The notes: a model not told the origin generated them from the sequence alone. A DNA stretch of 64,000 nt from Maricaulis sp. (GCF_017642925.1 NZ_JAEPOL010000005.1:62001-126000), one strand, 5' to 3'; numbered from the stretch's first letter, positions 24,853 to 35,437 are shown. Made by a program: numbers and translations.

Positions 24853-25681
24853 GCCGGCTGACCCCGCCCCCGGCGACGGTCAACGCCTGGTCTTTGCCGG
24901 CGGCTGCCCGCGCTCCGGCCTCACCCTGCTGCGCCGGCTCGTCGAGCCGCACAGCCGCATCCATTGCGGGCCAGATACCGGCCTGCCGCCCGCTATCGCC
25001 ATGCAATGGCAGGCCTTCGCCAGCCAGCTGGGCGATCTGCACGCGCGCGATTTCGACCTCCAGGCCGAAGACATGCGCCATGCCATGGCGGAACTGCTGA
25101 CGGGTCTGTTCGAGGTGCCGCTGGCGGCCGATCCGCGCCGCGTCCTGATCGAGAAGACCTCGCTCAACATCGCCGCGTTCGAACAGCTCGGGCGCCTGCT
25201 GCCGCAGGCGAAGTTCATCCATGTCGTGCGCGACGGGCGCGATGTGGCCGCATCGCTGCTCGCGCGCGACTGGCGCGATGCCGACGGCCAGACCTATCCG
25301 CATGTCAGCCGGCCCGATGCCGCACTGAAATACTGGTTCGACCTCACAGGGATCGGCCTGCGCGCCGAACGCGCCCTTGCCGGCCGGATCCACCGGGTGC
25401 GCTATGAGGATCTGGTCAAACGCCCCAAGGCCACGCTGACGGCGCTGACAGCCTTCCTGGGCCTGGGCTACGAGCCCGCCATGCTTCACTTCGCCGGCCG
25501 GCCTGTGGAGCTGAAAGGGCTGGAGCGCGACAGCCTGCCCCTGATCAATTCAGCCCTGACCCAGCGCCGCATCGGTGCCGGCGCGGCGCTCGACGCGCAG
25601 GTCTCGCCGGACATCCGGGCCCGGCTGGACGCGCTGGGCTATGCGGCGGCTCCGGGACGCCGCCGCAAGGTGCGCGGCTAG
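24845..25681 (+). CDS. Sulfotransferase family protein (second of a pair)
   Basis: The ATG at 24845 overlaps the stop of the previous gene. The phosphosulfate loop is VFAGGCPRSGLTLLRRLV, slightly altered (Leu for the usual Thr). EKTSLNIAAF and FIHVVRDGRDVAASLLARDWRD follow. It is clearly a paralogue of the upstream gene in order of motifs, but diverged. It is 278 residues with a basic C-terminus (RRRKVRG). The tandem arrangement suggests two steps or two acceptors in one modification pathway. Confidence 0.88.
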   Translation: MPEPADPAPGDGQRLVFAGGCPRSGLTLLRRLVEPHSRIHCGPDTGLPPAIAMQWQAFASQLGDLHARDFDLQAEDMRHAMAELLTGLFEVPLAADPRRVLIEKTSLNIAAFEQLGRLLPQAKFIHVVRDGRDVAASLLARDWRDADGQTYPHVSRPDAALKYWFDLTGIGLRAERALAGRIHRVRYEDLVKRPKATLTALTAFLGLGYEPAMLHFAGRPVELKGLERDSLPLINSALTQRRIGAGAALDAQVSPDIRARLDALGYAAAPGRRRKVRG

Positions 25682-25692
25682 CCCACCGACTC

Positions 25693-25849
25693 GTCCTTCC
25701 CCTTGATGGGGAAGGTGTCCGGCGCAGCCGGACGGAAGGGGTGAACCCCGGTGATGGCCTTTCAGGTGCGTAGCCGGAAACACCTTGCTCCCACCCCATC
25801 CACCCCGCCTTCGGCGCGGTCCCCCTGCCCCATCAAGGGGCAGGATGAC
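25693..25849. repeat. Intergenic REP-doublet (REPIN-like) repeat
   Basis: The left half contains CCTTCCCCTTGATGGGGAAGG and a GTCCGGC/GCCGGAC hairpin. The right half, read on the other strand, starts CTGCCCCTTGATGGGGCAG and has a CCGCGCC/GGCGCGG-type hairpin. Two related hairpin units therefore face each other around a spacer of about 60 bases. It lies between convergent genes and carries no ORF. The family differs from the 164-bp repeats at 35827 and 37700. Confidence 0.7.
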
Positions 25850-25873
25850 GCGGGTGGCGCCAAAGCCGCCAGC

Positions 25874-27187
25874 CTACCCCACCCGCTCCATCACGCAGAT
25901 GTAGAAGCCGTCGGTATCCGTCCGGCCGGGCGAAAGCTGGATTGCGCCGTGTTCACCGACGCAAGGCTCCAGCATTGCGCGGGCGCCTTCGGCGAGGTGG
26001 CCGCTGGCTTCGATCACATCCAGCGCCGGGACCGGTTTGAATGCATCGGTGCGGTCGAGGAAGGCCGTGACCCGGTCGCCATTCTCCTCGGGCAGGACCG
26101 AACAGGTGACATAGACCAGACGGCCGCCGGGCTTCACATAGCGCCGGGCGCGCTCCAGCACCGTGTCCTGCTCGGCCATGCGCTTCTCCAGCGCGGCCGG
26201 TTTGAGACGCCATTTCGCATCGGGCCGCCGGCGCCAAGTGCCGGTTCCGGTGCACGGGGCATCGCAGAACACGACATCCATTTTCTCAACAAATTCGGAC
26301 AAAGCCTTGTCTTCATTGCCGTCATGGACCTGAACATTGCGCGACCCGGCTCGCTTCAGACGCGGCCAGATGGCCCGCAACCGGCGCCAGTCCAGATCCC
26401 AGGCATGAACCTGTCCGGTATTCATCAGCAGCGCTGACAGGGCGAGCGTCTTGCCGCCTGCACCGGCGCAATAGTCCAGGATCTGCTGGCCTGGCTGGGC
26501 GCCCGCGGCCAGGGCGGCCAGCTGCGACCCGGCATCCTGCACCTCGACCCAGCCCTTGCCATAGGCGGGAATGCTCTCGGCGGCGGCCGCCTTGCCGCGC
26601 GGATCGCGCTGGGCAATCCGAATACCCGAGCGCACCAAAGGGGTATTTTCGGCCGCTTTGAGTTTCGACGATACTTCCTTGAAAGCCTTGTCGAAATCAG
26701 CTTTCAGTTCATTCACTCTCAGATCGACCGGGGCGCGGGACGAGAGGGCATGCCCCTCCTCGGCCGCCGCATCGCCGAAGGCGCGCAGCAGGCTCTCTTC
26801 CAGCCATTCGGGCACATCGGCCCGCACGTGGAGCGGAGCATCGGAAATATCGCGGACAAGGCCGGCCCGTTCCGCTTCGCTCAGCGGTTCGGGCGCGTGC
26901 TCGTCGCCCTCGAACAGGGCGTCGATCTCGTCAGCGGACAGTCCCCAGATACGGCCGACCGTCCCCAGGGCCAGCGCCCGCGCCGAACCCTCTCCCATCG
27001 CATGGGCGATCGATGCCTGGTGCCGCAACGCGTCGAGCACGAGGCCCGCAATCCAGGCCCGGTCGCCGGATCCGGCAAAGCGGTGCGCCTTGCCCCAGTC
27101 GCGCACGGCGTCCTTCACCGGCTGGTGCTGACGCGTCAGCGTGTCGAGGATTTCAATGGCCGCAGCGATACGGGCGCCGTCTCTCAT
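25874..27187 (-). CDS. RsmB/NOP2-family RNA (cytosine-C5) methyltransferase
   Basis: The N-terminal helical domain (about 130 residues) resembles the NusB-like part of RsmB. The methyltransferase core shows ILDYCAGAGGKTLALSALL (SAM site), VFCDAPCTGTGTWRRRPD with one catalytic Cys, and LVYVTCSVLPEEN with the other. The start at 27187 (MRDGARIAAAIEIL) is preferred over the longer frame. It probably methylates cytosine in 16S rRNA; the exact position cannot be assigned. Two small genes on the same strand lie upstream. Confidence 0.9.
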   Translation of the reverse strand: MRDGARIAAAIEILDTLTRQHQPVKDAVRDWGKAHRFAGSGDRAWIAGLVLDALRHQASIAHAMGEGSARALALGTVGRIWGLSADEIDALFEGDEHAPEPLSEAERAGLVRDISDAPLHVRADVPEWLEESLLRAFGDAAAEEGHALSSRAPVDLRVNELKADFDKAFKEVSSKLKAAENTPLVRSGIRIAQRDPRGKAAAAESIPAYGKGWVEVQDAGSQLAALAAGAQPGQQILDYCAGAGGKTLALSALLMNTGQVHAWDLDWRRLRAIWPRLKRAGSRNVQVHDGNEDKALSEFVEKMDVVFCDAPCTGTGTWRRRPDAKWRLKPAALEKRMAEQDTVLERARRYVKPGGRLVYVTCSVLPEENGDRVTAFLDRTDAFKPVPALDVIEASGHLAEGARAMLEPCVGEHGAIQLSPGRTDTDGFYICVMERVG

Positions 27188-27314
27188 GGGGTGCGATCCT
27201 GTGCATCTGACGTCCCGGCATAGCGGGGAAGTCGGCCGGCGCAAAGCGCCGGATCAAAAGGGCGCCTTCCCTAGCGCAAGCCGGGCACGCCGGACAGTGC
27301 CGCACGCAGGGCCG

Positions 27315-27683
27315 CTATTTCGGCCGGGCTCCGCCATGGGTGGCGGCGAGCTGGCGGCAGATCGTCTTGGGATCGGTGAAGATGCGAAGGCCGTTCACCA
27401 CGGCCTCCGGCTCTTCGTGCGCCACCGTGTCCCCGGCGAGGATCAGGGTCGGCGCGTTCTGGTGATCGGCATCCAGCAGCGCGACGATCTCGGCCCGCGG
27501 CCGGGCATAGTCGACGCGCACCAGGGTGATGGCATCCACCCAGTGCGGATTGACCGCAAGCGCGCCCTCCATTGTGCAGCAATCGGCGCACAGCCAGGGA
27601 CCGCCATCGGCGTCATCCCACTGGCCGGTCAGCAGGAAGAGCACATCTTTGGACAAATCGAGCGGCGGCTGGTCCTGCATCAT
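27315..27683 (-). CDS. DUF3088 family protein
   Basis: This 122-residue protein contains a Cys cluster in GGPWLCADCCTMEGALAVNP and the sequence TLVRVDYARPRAEIVALL. Both are consistent with the thioredoxin-like DUF3088 family of unknown function. The ATG overlaps the stop of the MAPEG gene by 4 bases, so the two are coupled. No signal peptide is visible. Confidence 0.78.
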   Translation of the reverse strand: MMQDQPPLDLSKDVLFLLTGQWDDADGGPWLCADCCTMEGALAVNPHWVDAITLVRVDYARPRAEIVALLDADHQNAPTLILAGDTVAHEEPEAVVNGLRIFTDPKTICRQLAATHGGARPK

Positions 27684-28096
27684 CGGGTCAGCACCTCAAT
27701 GGCCATGAAGACCCAGAAAGCAGCCAGCACGAGCACGCTTGCCAGGAAGGCTGCGAAACGGTGCAGCATGTGATTGGTGGTGATGTGGATCGCGACATGC
27801 ACGATGCGCAACCCGACCCAGATCCAGGCCAGGGTGAGCAGGAGATCTCCGGCGACGCCGAACACGCCTGCGAACAGCACCCCGGCATAGAAGAGGATCG
27901 GTGTTTCCAGCTGGTTCTGATAGGCGTTGGAAACTTGCATCGACCGTTTCGGCCACGCCTTCTGCCCCAGCGCCACCTCGGACACTTTCACCTCGCCCCG
28001 CCGGATTGCAGCGGTCCGGGTCAGCCCGGTCGCAATCACCAGCGCGAAGGTCAGCGCCACCTGCACCAGGACCGGATAGAGAAAAGCCGTGTTCAT
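27680..28096 (-). CDS. MAPEG family membrane protein
   Basis: It has four membrane segments in 138 residues. The MAPEG core NAYQNQLETPILFYAGVLFAG has the conserved Asn/Gln/Glu pattern, followed by WVGLRIVHVAIHITTNHML. The family includes microsomal glutathione transferase-like proteins; bacterial members of this branch have no assigned reaction. It is the first gene of a MAPEG-DUF3088 pair and lies 124 bases after guaB on the same strand. Confidence 0.88.
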   Translation of the reverse strand: MNTAFLYPVLVQVALTFALVIATGLTRTAAIRRGEVKVSEVALGQKAWPKRSMQVSNAYQNQLETPILFYAGVLFAGVFGVAGDLLLTLAWIWVGLRIVHVAIHITTNHMLHRFAAFLASVLVLAAFWVFMAIEVLTR

Positions 28097-28169
28097 TGCA
28101 TCACTCCCCTTTTGCAGCCGCTCGTCCGGCGGCCCTGCGCGACCCTAGGCAGGCTTTCCGGCGAACGAC

Positions 28170-28190
28170 AGCCATCCGCGATGGATGGCT
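28170..28190 (-). terminator. Hairpin downstream of guaB
   Basis: Perfect 8-base arms AGCCATCC / GGATGGCT enclose a GCGAT loop about 30 bases past the guaB stop. No clear T-run follows, so intrinsic termination is uncertain. Confidence 0.4.
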
Positions 28191-28220
28191 GCCATACACC
28201 GGTTTTGGCAGCACCGCCGC

Positions 28221-29723
<1,503 letters not shown>

Positions 29724-29839
29724 TTAGTCCGGATTCGACAGGGAGGCAAGGGGGCGGGGTGCGACATCGCGGAATTGTCGCATTTGGCGGGGCCGGCACC
29801 CGGCAGGGATCTGCCGCTTATTGCCGCCCGGCCCCGCAT

Positions 29840-29854
29840 TGGCATATATTGCCA
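29840..29854. promoter_or_regulatory. Operator candidate of the parDE module
   Basis: TGGCA-TATAT-TGCCA is a perfect 5-base-arm palindrome ending 20 bases before the parD start, with an AT-rich centre that could include the -10. It is a typical site for ParD ribbon-helix-helix autoregulation. Confidence 0.6.
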
Positions 29855-29874
29855 CACCGACAAAGGAGCGCCTC

Positions 29875-30135
29875 ATGGCCACACGCAATGTTGTCCTGAC
29901 CGAAGCCCAGTCCGGCCTGATTGACCGGCTGGTGGCATCTGGACGCTTCCAGAATGCCTCGGAAGCCATGCGGGCCGGCCTTCGGCTTCTGGAAACCGAG
30001 GAAGCGGAACTTGCCCTGCTGCGTGACCGGCTTCAAACCGGTATCGCGCAGGCCCGGACCGGCGAACTCGCCGCCGGCAGCGGCGAAGATGCCGTACGCC
30101 GGGCTTTCGCACAGGCCCGGGCAAGCAAGGATTGA
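29875..30135 (+). CDS. parD: ParD-type antitoxin
   Basis: From the ATG at 29875, with AAAGGAG before it, this is an 86-residue protein. The ribbon-helix-helix region is MATRNVVLTEAQSGLIDRLV, then SGRFQNASEAMRAGLRLLE. The acidic/amphipathic C-terminus would bind ParE. Its stop overlaps the start of the toxin gene. It represses the shared promoter and neutralises the toxin. Confidence 0.92.
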   Translation: MATRNVVLTEAQSGLIDRLVASGRFQNASEAMRAGLRLLETEEAELALLRDRLQTGIAQARTGELAAGSGEDAVRRAFAQARASKD

Positions 30136-30449
30136 CCCGCAACTGGCGCCTCACACGGCAAGCTGAGGCCTCCCTTGTCGATATCGCCCGCTGGACCCTG
30201 AAAACCTTCGGCCCCCGCCAGGCCGAGGCCTATGAAACCGATCTCATTGCATGCTGCCATGAGATCGCAAACGGCACCCGTTTTTCACAGAGCTGCCGTC
30301 AGCTGGTGGGTGCCGAAATGACCGAAGACCTGCGCTACGCGCGCGCCGGAGAGCATTTCGTCGTCTTTCTGGAAGCCCCGGCAGAGATTGTCATCGTCGA
30401 CTTTCTTCACGCCCGGTCAGACCTCCCCGGGAAACTTCGATCGGAGTAA
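30132..30449 (+). CDS. parE: ParE-type toxin (RelE/ParE superfamily)
   Basis: The start is a TTG overlapping the parD stop by 4 bases (TTGA). The 105-residue protein shows WRLTRQAEASLVDIARWTLKTFG, then EIANGTRFSQSC and LRYARAGEHFVVFLEA, all typical of ParE. ParE toxins poison DNA gyrase. The non-ATG start would keep toxin synthesis low relative to antitoxin. An unrecognised membrane protein gene starts 6 bases downstream. Confidence 0.9.
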   Translation: MTRNWRLTRQAEASLVDIARWTLKTFGPRQAEAYETDLIACCHEIANGTRFSQSCRQLVGAEMTEDLRYARAGEHFVVFLEAPAEIVIVDFLHARSDLPGKLRSE

Positions 30450-30455
30450 ATCAGG

Positions 30456-30890
30456 ATGTTCGACATTCTCACCGTCATTGCCGCCTGGTTCGGCGCGATA
30501 ACAGCTGCAGTCGCTCTCGTCTGGCAGATTGCAAGCGACCGAAGACGCCGGAAAGAAATTGAAGAGGAACGCCTGGAGATCGTTTCCAAGCCCGTTGCGG
30601 CTTGGCATAGGGGAACTCTAGTGCGTTACAGACCGCGTATAAGCGGACCGACATATCATTTGAAATTCAAAATCGAAGGGGCGACGTGGGATCCCCACGA
30701 AGCCAACGGCAATTGGATCGAGAGTGGTCCTAGCGGCGGCCGCTATGTAATGGTGCCAGACGCCGACGGTCGTCATCGCACACATATTATTTTCCGCTCA
30801 GGCCCGCCAGAAGGCGCCTTTGTTGACTTCAAAGTCGTTGAATCGAACTCCAACAAGCCGGTGGTCAGGCGCCGCGTATATATCGAGTAG
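30456..30890 (+). CDS. Unknown single-pass membrane protein downstream of parDE
   Basis: An N-terminal membrane segment (FDILTVIAAWFGAITAAVAL) is followed by a short basic, coiled stretch (SDRRRRKEIEEERLE). A soluble domain of about 95 residues with a beta-rich pattern follows (TYHLKFKIEGATWDPH, RYVMVPDADGRHRTHIIF). I do not recognise the family. It begins 6 bases after parE with an AGGA site, so it is probably co-transcribed. Its base composition is less GC-rich than that of its neighbours. It could be a third gene of the toxin-antitoxin transcript or separate cargo. Confidence 0.65.
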   Translation: MFDILTVIAAWFGAITAAVALVWQIASDRRRRKEIEEERLEIVSKPVAAWHRGTLVRYRPRISGPTYHLKFKIEGATWDPHEANGNWIESGPSGGRYVMVPDADGRHRTHIIFRSGPPEGAFVDFKVVESNSNKPVVRRRVYIE

Positions 30891-31315
30891 ACACACAATC
30901 CCATACTTGGGTCATCCGTCACGCCCGAACCTGTTTTGCGGGGATAACCCCGATCTTATCCCCACCCTGCAAAGACCGCGCATAATCACCCCACGGTCCG
31001 CTGTCGCCGGTGCACAGGCAAGGCGGAGCGGGTGGCGCTGAGGCGGGCACGATCGGCCGGCTTCTTAATCGGCTTCACCGGGTTGCAGACGATCCTGCGG
31101 GACTTCTCGTACCCATATTAGATACCGGATACCCCCGAAGGGTCGTCTGCAATGCCCGCCCTCCGGCGCTGACACGCCCGGAGCCGCTTTCGTACGCCCG
31201 TGAGAGATACCCCGATATCCCCAAGTAAATTGAGGACTTCCAGACACCAAATATCAACATGCCGCTGCGACAAACCGCCCCATAGCGCGACCAAAAAAGA
31301 AAGTTGGGGTTGGTC
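30891..31315. other. Non-coding stretch with an inverted repeat upstream of the GGDEF/EAL gene
   Basis: No supported gene was found in these 425 bases. A perfect 8-base inverted repeat GGGGATAA / TTATCCCC with an 8-base spacer lies at 30940-30963. An AT-rich stretch near 31220-31310 before the MHYT gene probably contains its promoter. No tRNA or small RNA could be recognised. Confidence 0.5.
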
Positions 31316-33361
31316 ATGCGGGTGATTACCTGTCTTTTCACGGAACATAATCTCTGGCTGGTGCTGCTGGCGGCGGCGATGTGTGTCATCGGCTCCTTCG
31401 CCACGCTGCGGCTGGGCCGCCGGGCTGCGGCCAGCGAAGCCACGCCGGAGCGTCTGGGCTGGCAGTTCCTGACCGCCGTCTGTGCCGGGTCCTCGATCTG
31501 GACCACCCACTTCATCGCCATGCTGGGCTATCAACCCGGCGTCCCCGTGAGCTTCGACGCCGCCCTGACCGTCGTCTCGATGATCATCGCCATTGCCGGG
31601 ACGGGCATCGGCATCCTGCTGTCGACCGCTCCGCTGGGCCGGCTGGCCAACCCGCTGGGCGGTGCCGTGTTCGGCCTGGCCATCGCAGCGATGCATTTCA
31701 CCGGCATGTTCGCCTATCGCGTCGACGGGCTGGTCTCCTGGGACCAGGCCTATATCACCGCCGCCATCATCCTGTCGGTGACGCTGACCGCCCTCGCCTT
31801 CATGGGCGTGAAGCGTTGGACCACGGGCGCGATGTCCTACGCACCGGCCGGCATTCTCGTGCTCGCCATCGTTGCGCTTCACTTCACCGGCATGGCCGCC
31901 TTCGAGGTCACGCCGCTGGCCGGGATCGAGCACGGCGCCGACAGCGCGGCCTTCCGCGCGATGGCACTGTCGATTGCGGTCGCCGGCCTAGTGATCGTCG
32001 GCACCGGCATGTCGAGCTATCTGATCGACACCCGCGTGCGCGAAAGCTCCGACGAACGCCTGCGCCACATGGCGCTGCACGATCCGCTGACCGGCCTGCC
32101 CAACCGCACCAGCTTCAATGCCTGCCTCGACGCCTGGCTGGCCGAGGCCGAGGATGGCGGCGTGGCGGTGATCGGGATCGATCTCAACCGCTTCAAGGAA
32201 ATCAACGATGTCTGGGGCCATGAGGCCGGCGATGCCGTGCTGTGCACCCTGGCCAATCGCCTCAAGGGCTTTGTCGGCCGCACGCATTTCGCAGCCCGCC
32301 TGGGCGGCGATGAATTCAGCGTGATCCTGCGCACCGACTCGCGCATCGGCCTGCAGGAACGCGTCGAGGCGATCGAGAGCCTGTTCAACGACCCCGTCGT
32401 GTTCGGCGAATACAAGTCGGCGACCGGCGCCAGCCTGGGCATTGCCGTCTATCCCCATGACGGGAACGACCGCGACACGCTGGTGCGCAATGCCGACCTG
32501 GCGATGTACAAGGCCAAGGTCGATCCGCTGCAGGATGTGTGTTTCTACGATACCGGCCTGGGCGAAGCGGTGCGCGAACGCCGGGCCCTGGCGAGCGATC
32601 TGCGCGAGGCCATCGAGACCGACCAGTTGCAGCTGCACTACCAGGTCCAGACCGCGATTGGCACCGGCGATATCCGCGGCTATGAGGCGCTGCTGCGCTG
32701 GACCCATCCGACGCGCGGACGCATCGGTCCGGACGATTTCATTCCGCTGGCCGAGGCCAACGGCCTGATCCTGCCGCTGGGCGAATGGGTGCTGCGCCGC
32801 GCCTGCGAGGAGGCCATGCGCTGGTCCGAACCGCACAAGATCGCGGTCAATCTCTCCGCCGTGCAGCTGACGCATACCGGCCTGCCACAGCAGATCCACC
32901 AGATCCTGATGGAAACCGGCCTGCCGCCGGCCCGCCTCGAGATCGAGCTGACCGAGACCGCCGTCATCAAGGACCGCGTGCAATCGCTGCACATCATGCG
33001 GCAGATCAAGGCGCTGGGCGTCTCCGTCGCGCTCGACGATTTCGGAACGGGTTATTCCTCGCTGGATATCCTGCGCACCTTCCCCTTCGACAAGATCAAG
33101 CTGGACAAGTCCTTCACCGAGGAACTCGAGCACGATCACCGCTCGCTCGCCGTGGTGCGCGCCATCCTGGCGCTGGCCAAGAGCCTGGGCATTCCGGTGC
33201 TCGCCGAAGGCATCGAGACCGTGCAACAGCTCGACCTGCTGCGCAGCGAAGCCTGCGACGAAGGCCAGGGCTATTATCTCGGCCGCCCGGCCCCGATGGA
33301 CGTGGTCAGCAATCCCGGCAGCACGGCCTCGACGGCGGACCGGGACGACGCCGTGGCGTAG
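31316..33361 (+). CDS. MHYT-GGDEF-EAL c-di-GMP signalling protein
   Basis: The N-terminal MHYT sensor has about seven membrane segments with the repeated motif (TTHFIAML, MHFTGMFAY, LHFTGMAAF), known to bind metal in the membrane. A diguanylate cyclase domain follows (DPLTGLPNR, active site LGGDEFS). The phosphodiesterase domain is last (GYEALLRWTHP, FGTGYSSLDIL, KLDKSF, LAEGIET). Both active-site signatures are intact, so it may make and break c-di-GMP. The start at 31316 is used; the frame opens 12 bases earlier. It probably controls motility or attachment. Confidence 0.95.
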   Translation: MRVITCLFTEHNLWLVLLAAAMCVIGSFATLRLGRRAAASEATPERLGWQFLTAVCAGSSIWTTHFIAMLGYQPGVPVSFDAALTVVSMIIAIAGTGIGILLSTAPLGRLANPLGGAVFGLAIAAMHFTGMFAYRVDGLVSWDQAYITAAIILSVTLTALAFMGVKRWTTGAMSYAPAGILVLAIVALHFTGMAAFEVTPLAGIEHGADSAAFRAMALSIAVAGLVIVGTGMSSYLIDTRVRESSDERLRHMALHDPLTGLPNRTSFNACLDAWLAEAEDGGVAVIGIDLNRFKEINDVWGHEAGDAVLCTLANRLKGFVGRTHFAARLGGDEFSVILRTDSRIGLQERVEAIESLFNDPVVFGEYKSATGASLGIAVYPHDGNDRDTLVRNADLAMYKAKVDPLQDVCFYDTGLGEAVRERRALASDLREAIETDQLQLHYQVQTAIGTGDIRGYEALLRWTHPTRGRIGPDDFIPLAEANGLILPLGEWVLRRACEEAMRWSEPHKIAVNLSAVQLTHTGLPQQIHQILMETGLPPARLEIELTETAVIKDRVQSLHIMRQIKALGVSVALDDFGTGYSSLDILRTFPFDKIKLDKSFTEELEHDHRSLAVVRAILALAKSLGIPVLAEGIETVQQLDLLRSEACDEGQGYYLGRPAPMDVVSNPGSTASTADRDDAVA

Positions 33362-33382
33362 CGCTGCCGGAAGACCGGACCG

Positions 33383-34138
33383 TCAGGCCTTTCGGCCCCG
33401 GAATCCCGTCGCGATGACGAAGGTCTCGGCGCTCTCGGAGCGGCTGGCGTCGGGTTTGAAGTGGCGGACCTTGTCGAAATTGGCTTTCAGCAGGTCCAGT
33501 AATTCGCCCTCGGCGCCGCCCTGGAAGACCTTGGCGACGAAAAAGCCGCCGGGCTTGAGGGTTTCCAGCGCGAACTGGGCTGCCAGCTCCACCAGCGCCA
33601 CAATGCGCAGGTGATCGGTCTTCTTGTGGCCGGTCGTCCAGGGCGCCAGATCCGAGATCACGGCATCGGCCGGCCCGCCCATTTCGGCTTTCACCAGACC
33701 CGGTGCGTCATCGGCCGAGAAATCGTGCTGCAGCAGGGTGGCGCCGGGGATGGGCTCAATCTCCAGCAGGTCGATCCCGACGACTTCGGCCGCATCTTTC
33801 TTCAGCGCCACCTGCACCCAGCCGCCCGGCGCCGAGCCGAGATCGACGATCCGCATGCCGGGGCGCAACAGGTGGAAGCGCTCGTCCAGCTGGATCAGCT
33901 TGTAGGCCGCGCGAGAGCGATAGCCCTCCATCTGGGCTTTCTTCACATAAGGATCGTTCAGCTGGCGCTGCAGCCAGCGCGTGGAGGAGGACTTGCGGCC
34001 GCGCGCCGTCTTGACGCGTTCGAACATCTGCTTGGCCGCACGGGCGTCCCCGCCCTTGGTGACGGGGCCGGACCGGCGCCGGCGGCGGCCGCCGCTCTCA
34101 CCCTCGCCTTCGGGCTTTTCGCTGTCGTCGTCGCTCAT
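33383..34138 (-). CDS. rlmE: 23S rRNA (uridine-2'-O)-methyltransferase RlmE/FtsJ
   Basis: From the ATG at 34138 it is 251 residues. After a basic N-terminal extension of about 45 residues comes the FtsJ core: [19 protein letters not shown] site [33 protein letters not shown] and [10 protein letters not shown]. The Lys-Asp-Lys-Glu catalytic tetrad is complete. It methylates U2552 in 23S rRNA late in ribosome assembly. Its start overlaps the stop of ppx/gppA by 4 bases, an arrangement known in other alphaproteobacteria. Confidence 0.94.
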   Translation of the reverse strand: MSDDDSEKPEGEGESGGRRRRRSGPVTKGGDARAAKQMFERVKTARGRKSSSTRWLQRQLNDPYVKKAQMEGYRSRAAYKLIQLDERFHLLRPGMRIVDLGSAPGGWVQVALKKDAAEVVGIDLLEIEPIPGATLLQHDFSADDAPGLVKAEMGGPADAVISDLAPWTTGHKKTDHLRIVALVELAAQFALETLKPGGFFVAKVFQGGAEGELLDLLKANFDKVRHFKPDASRSESAETFVIATGFRGRKA

Positions 34139-35241
34139 TCTTCGCCACCCGTCTCGTCGCTGCTGCTGCGGCGCTTGCGGCGGCGCTTGCGCGACTTGCG
34201 CATCAGGTTCAGCAGCATGCCTTCGCGCAGCCCCCGGTCGCCGACGCGCAGCCGGTCCGCCGGCCAGGCCTCTGCCACCGCCTCGTAGATCGCGCAGCCC
34301 GCGAGCACAAGCTCGGCGCGGTCCGAACCGATGGTCGGTTCCAGCGCCCGGCCGGCCACATCCAGATTGCGCAGGCGCGCGCAGGCGGCCAGCGCCTCCT
34401 CGCCCGACATCCACAGCCCGTCCACGCGCGAACGGTCATAGCGCGGCAGGCGCAGATGCACGCCGGCCATCGAGGTCACCGTGCCGGACGTGCCGACCAG
34501 ATGCCCCCGCCCTTCGCTGAACAGCGGCCGCATCGCCCGGGCGCCGCGCGGCGTCTTCATCAGCCCGGCGGCATAGGCCTTCATCTCATTATACCAGGCC
34601 TCGCGATCCTCGCGCTCGGGAAAGCGTTCGGACAGGGTGACGACGCCCACCGGCGTGGAGGTCCAGGACTTCATCGGCGGACGGCCGCCGCTTTCCGGAC
34701 CGCCGCGCTTGCGCCATTCGGCCAGATCCACCCAGGAAAGCTCCGTCGAGCCGCCGCCGATATCGATCACCAGCGCGGCATCCTTGTCCGGATCCAGCAG
34801 GTCGACACAGCCATGCACGGCCAGCCGCGCCTCTTCCTCCGGCGAGATCAGGTCGAATTCCAGCCCGGTCTCGGTGCGCACGCGCTCGAGGAAAGCCTCG
34901 CCATTGCCCGCCATGCGGCAGGCCTGGGTGGCGATGGAGCGGTAGCGGATGGATTTGTGCCGGCGGATCTTGGAGGCGCAAATCTTCAGCGCCTCGACCG
35001 CCCGGTCCATCGCATCGTCGGAAAGCCTGCCCTCGGCGGCCACGCCTTCGCCCAGGCGCACGACGCGCGAAAAGGCGTCGATTACCTGGAAGCCGCTGCC
35101 CGTGCGGTGTGCCAGCAGCATGCGGCAGTTATTCGTACCCAGATCGATCGCGCCGTACACCGGAGACGGCGCGCGTTTGCGCCGGTTCCGTTTGCGTCCG
35201 GCGGCGACCTTCCCCGGTTCCCCGGGTGATGGCTCCGCCAT
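34135..35241 (-). CDS. Ppx/GppA family phosphatase
   Basis: From the ATG at 35241 it is 368 residues. The sugar-kinase/Hsp70-like fold shows the phosphate 1 loop [14 protein letters not shown], phosphate 2 [14 protein letters not shown] and [14 protein letters not shown]. Both termini are strongly basic ([22 protein letters not shown]), which may favour polyphosphate or ribosome association. It hydrolyses polyphosphate or pppGpp; the two activities cannot be told apart from sequence. It is coupled to rlmE. Confidence 0.9.
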   Translation of the reverse strand: MAEPSPGEPGKVAAGRKRNRRKRAPSPVYGAIDLGTNNCRMLLAHRTGSGFQVIDAFSRVVRLGEGVAAEGRLSDDAMDRAVEALKICASKIRRHKSIRYRSIATQACRMAGNGEAFLERVRTETGLEFDLISPEEEARLAVHGCVDLLDPDKDAALVIDIGGGSTELSWVDLAEWRKRGGPESGGRPPMKSWTSTPVGVVTLSERFPEREDREAWYNEMKAYAAGLMKTPRGARAMRPLFSEGRGHLVGTSGTVTSMAGVHLRLPRYDRSRVDGLWMSGEEALAACARLRNLDVAGRALEPTIGSDRAELVLAGCAIYEAVAEAWPADRLRVGDRGLREGMLLNLMRKSRKRRRKRRSSSDETGGEE

Positions 35242-35421
35242 GATAGTCCTCTCGCCGTCCGGCGCGCCTGGGTCCCGGAGCGGGAGCACGAACCCGCAAG
35301 GGTCCGCCGGCGCGACACGAATCGGCCTGATACCGTTTCGAAACCAGAATACTCTCCCTGCCCCGGCCTGCAAGGATGCGTGACGGATGGCCCGTGTTTT
35401 CGTAGCTTATTGCCGGAAACA

Positions 35422-35429
35422 CCCCATAT
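35422..35429 (+). promoter_or_regulatory. Sigma-32-like -10 element before hspQ
   Basis: CCCCATAT matches the -10 consensus of heat-shock promoters. The expected -35 (CTTGAAA) is not clear; CTTATTGC lies upstream at a short distance. Transcription would begin close to the first hspQ ATG, which would favour the internal ATG at 35474 as the start. Confidence 0.4.
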
Positions 35430-35437
35430 AGAAGGGT

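Noticed and set aside
25682-25873. CRISPR array suspected from repeated CCCCTTGATGGGG motifs
   Set aside because: There are only two inverted units and no regular spacers or cas genes; it fits a REP doublet.
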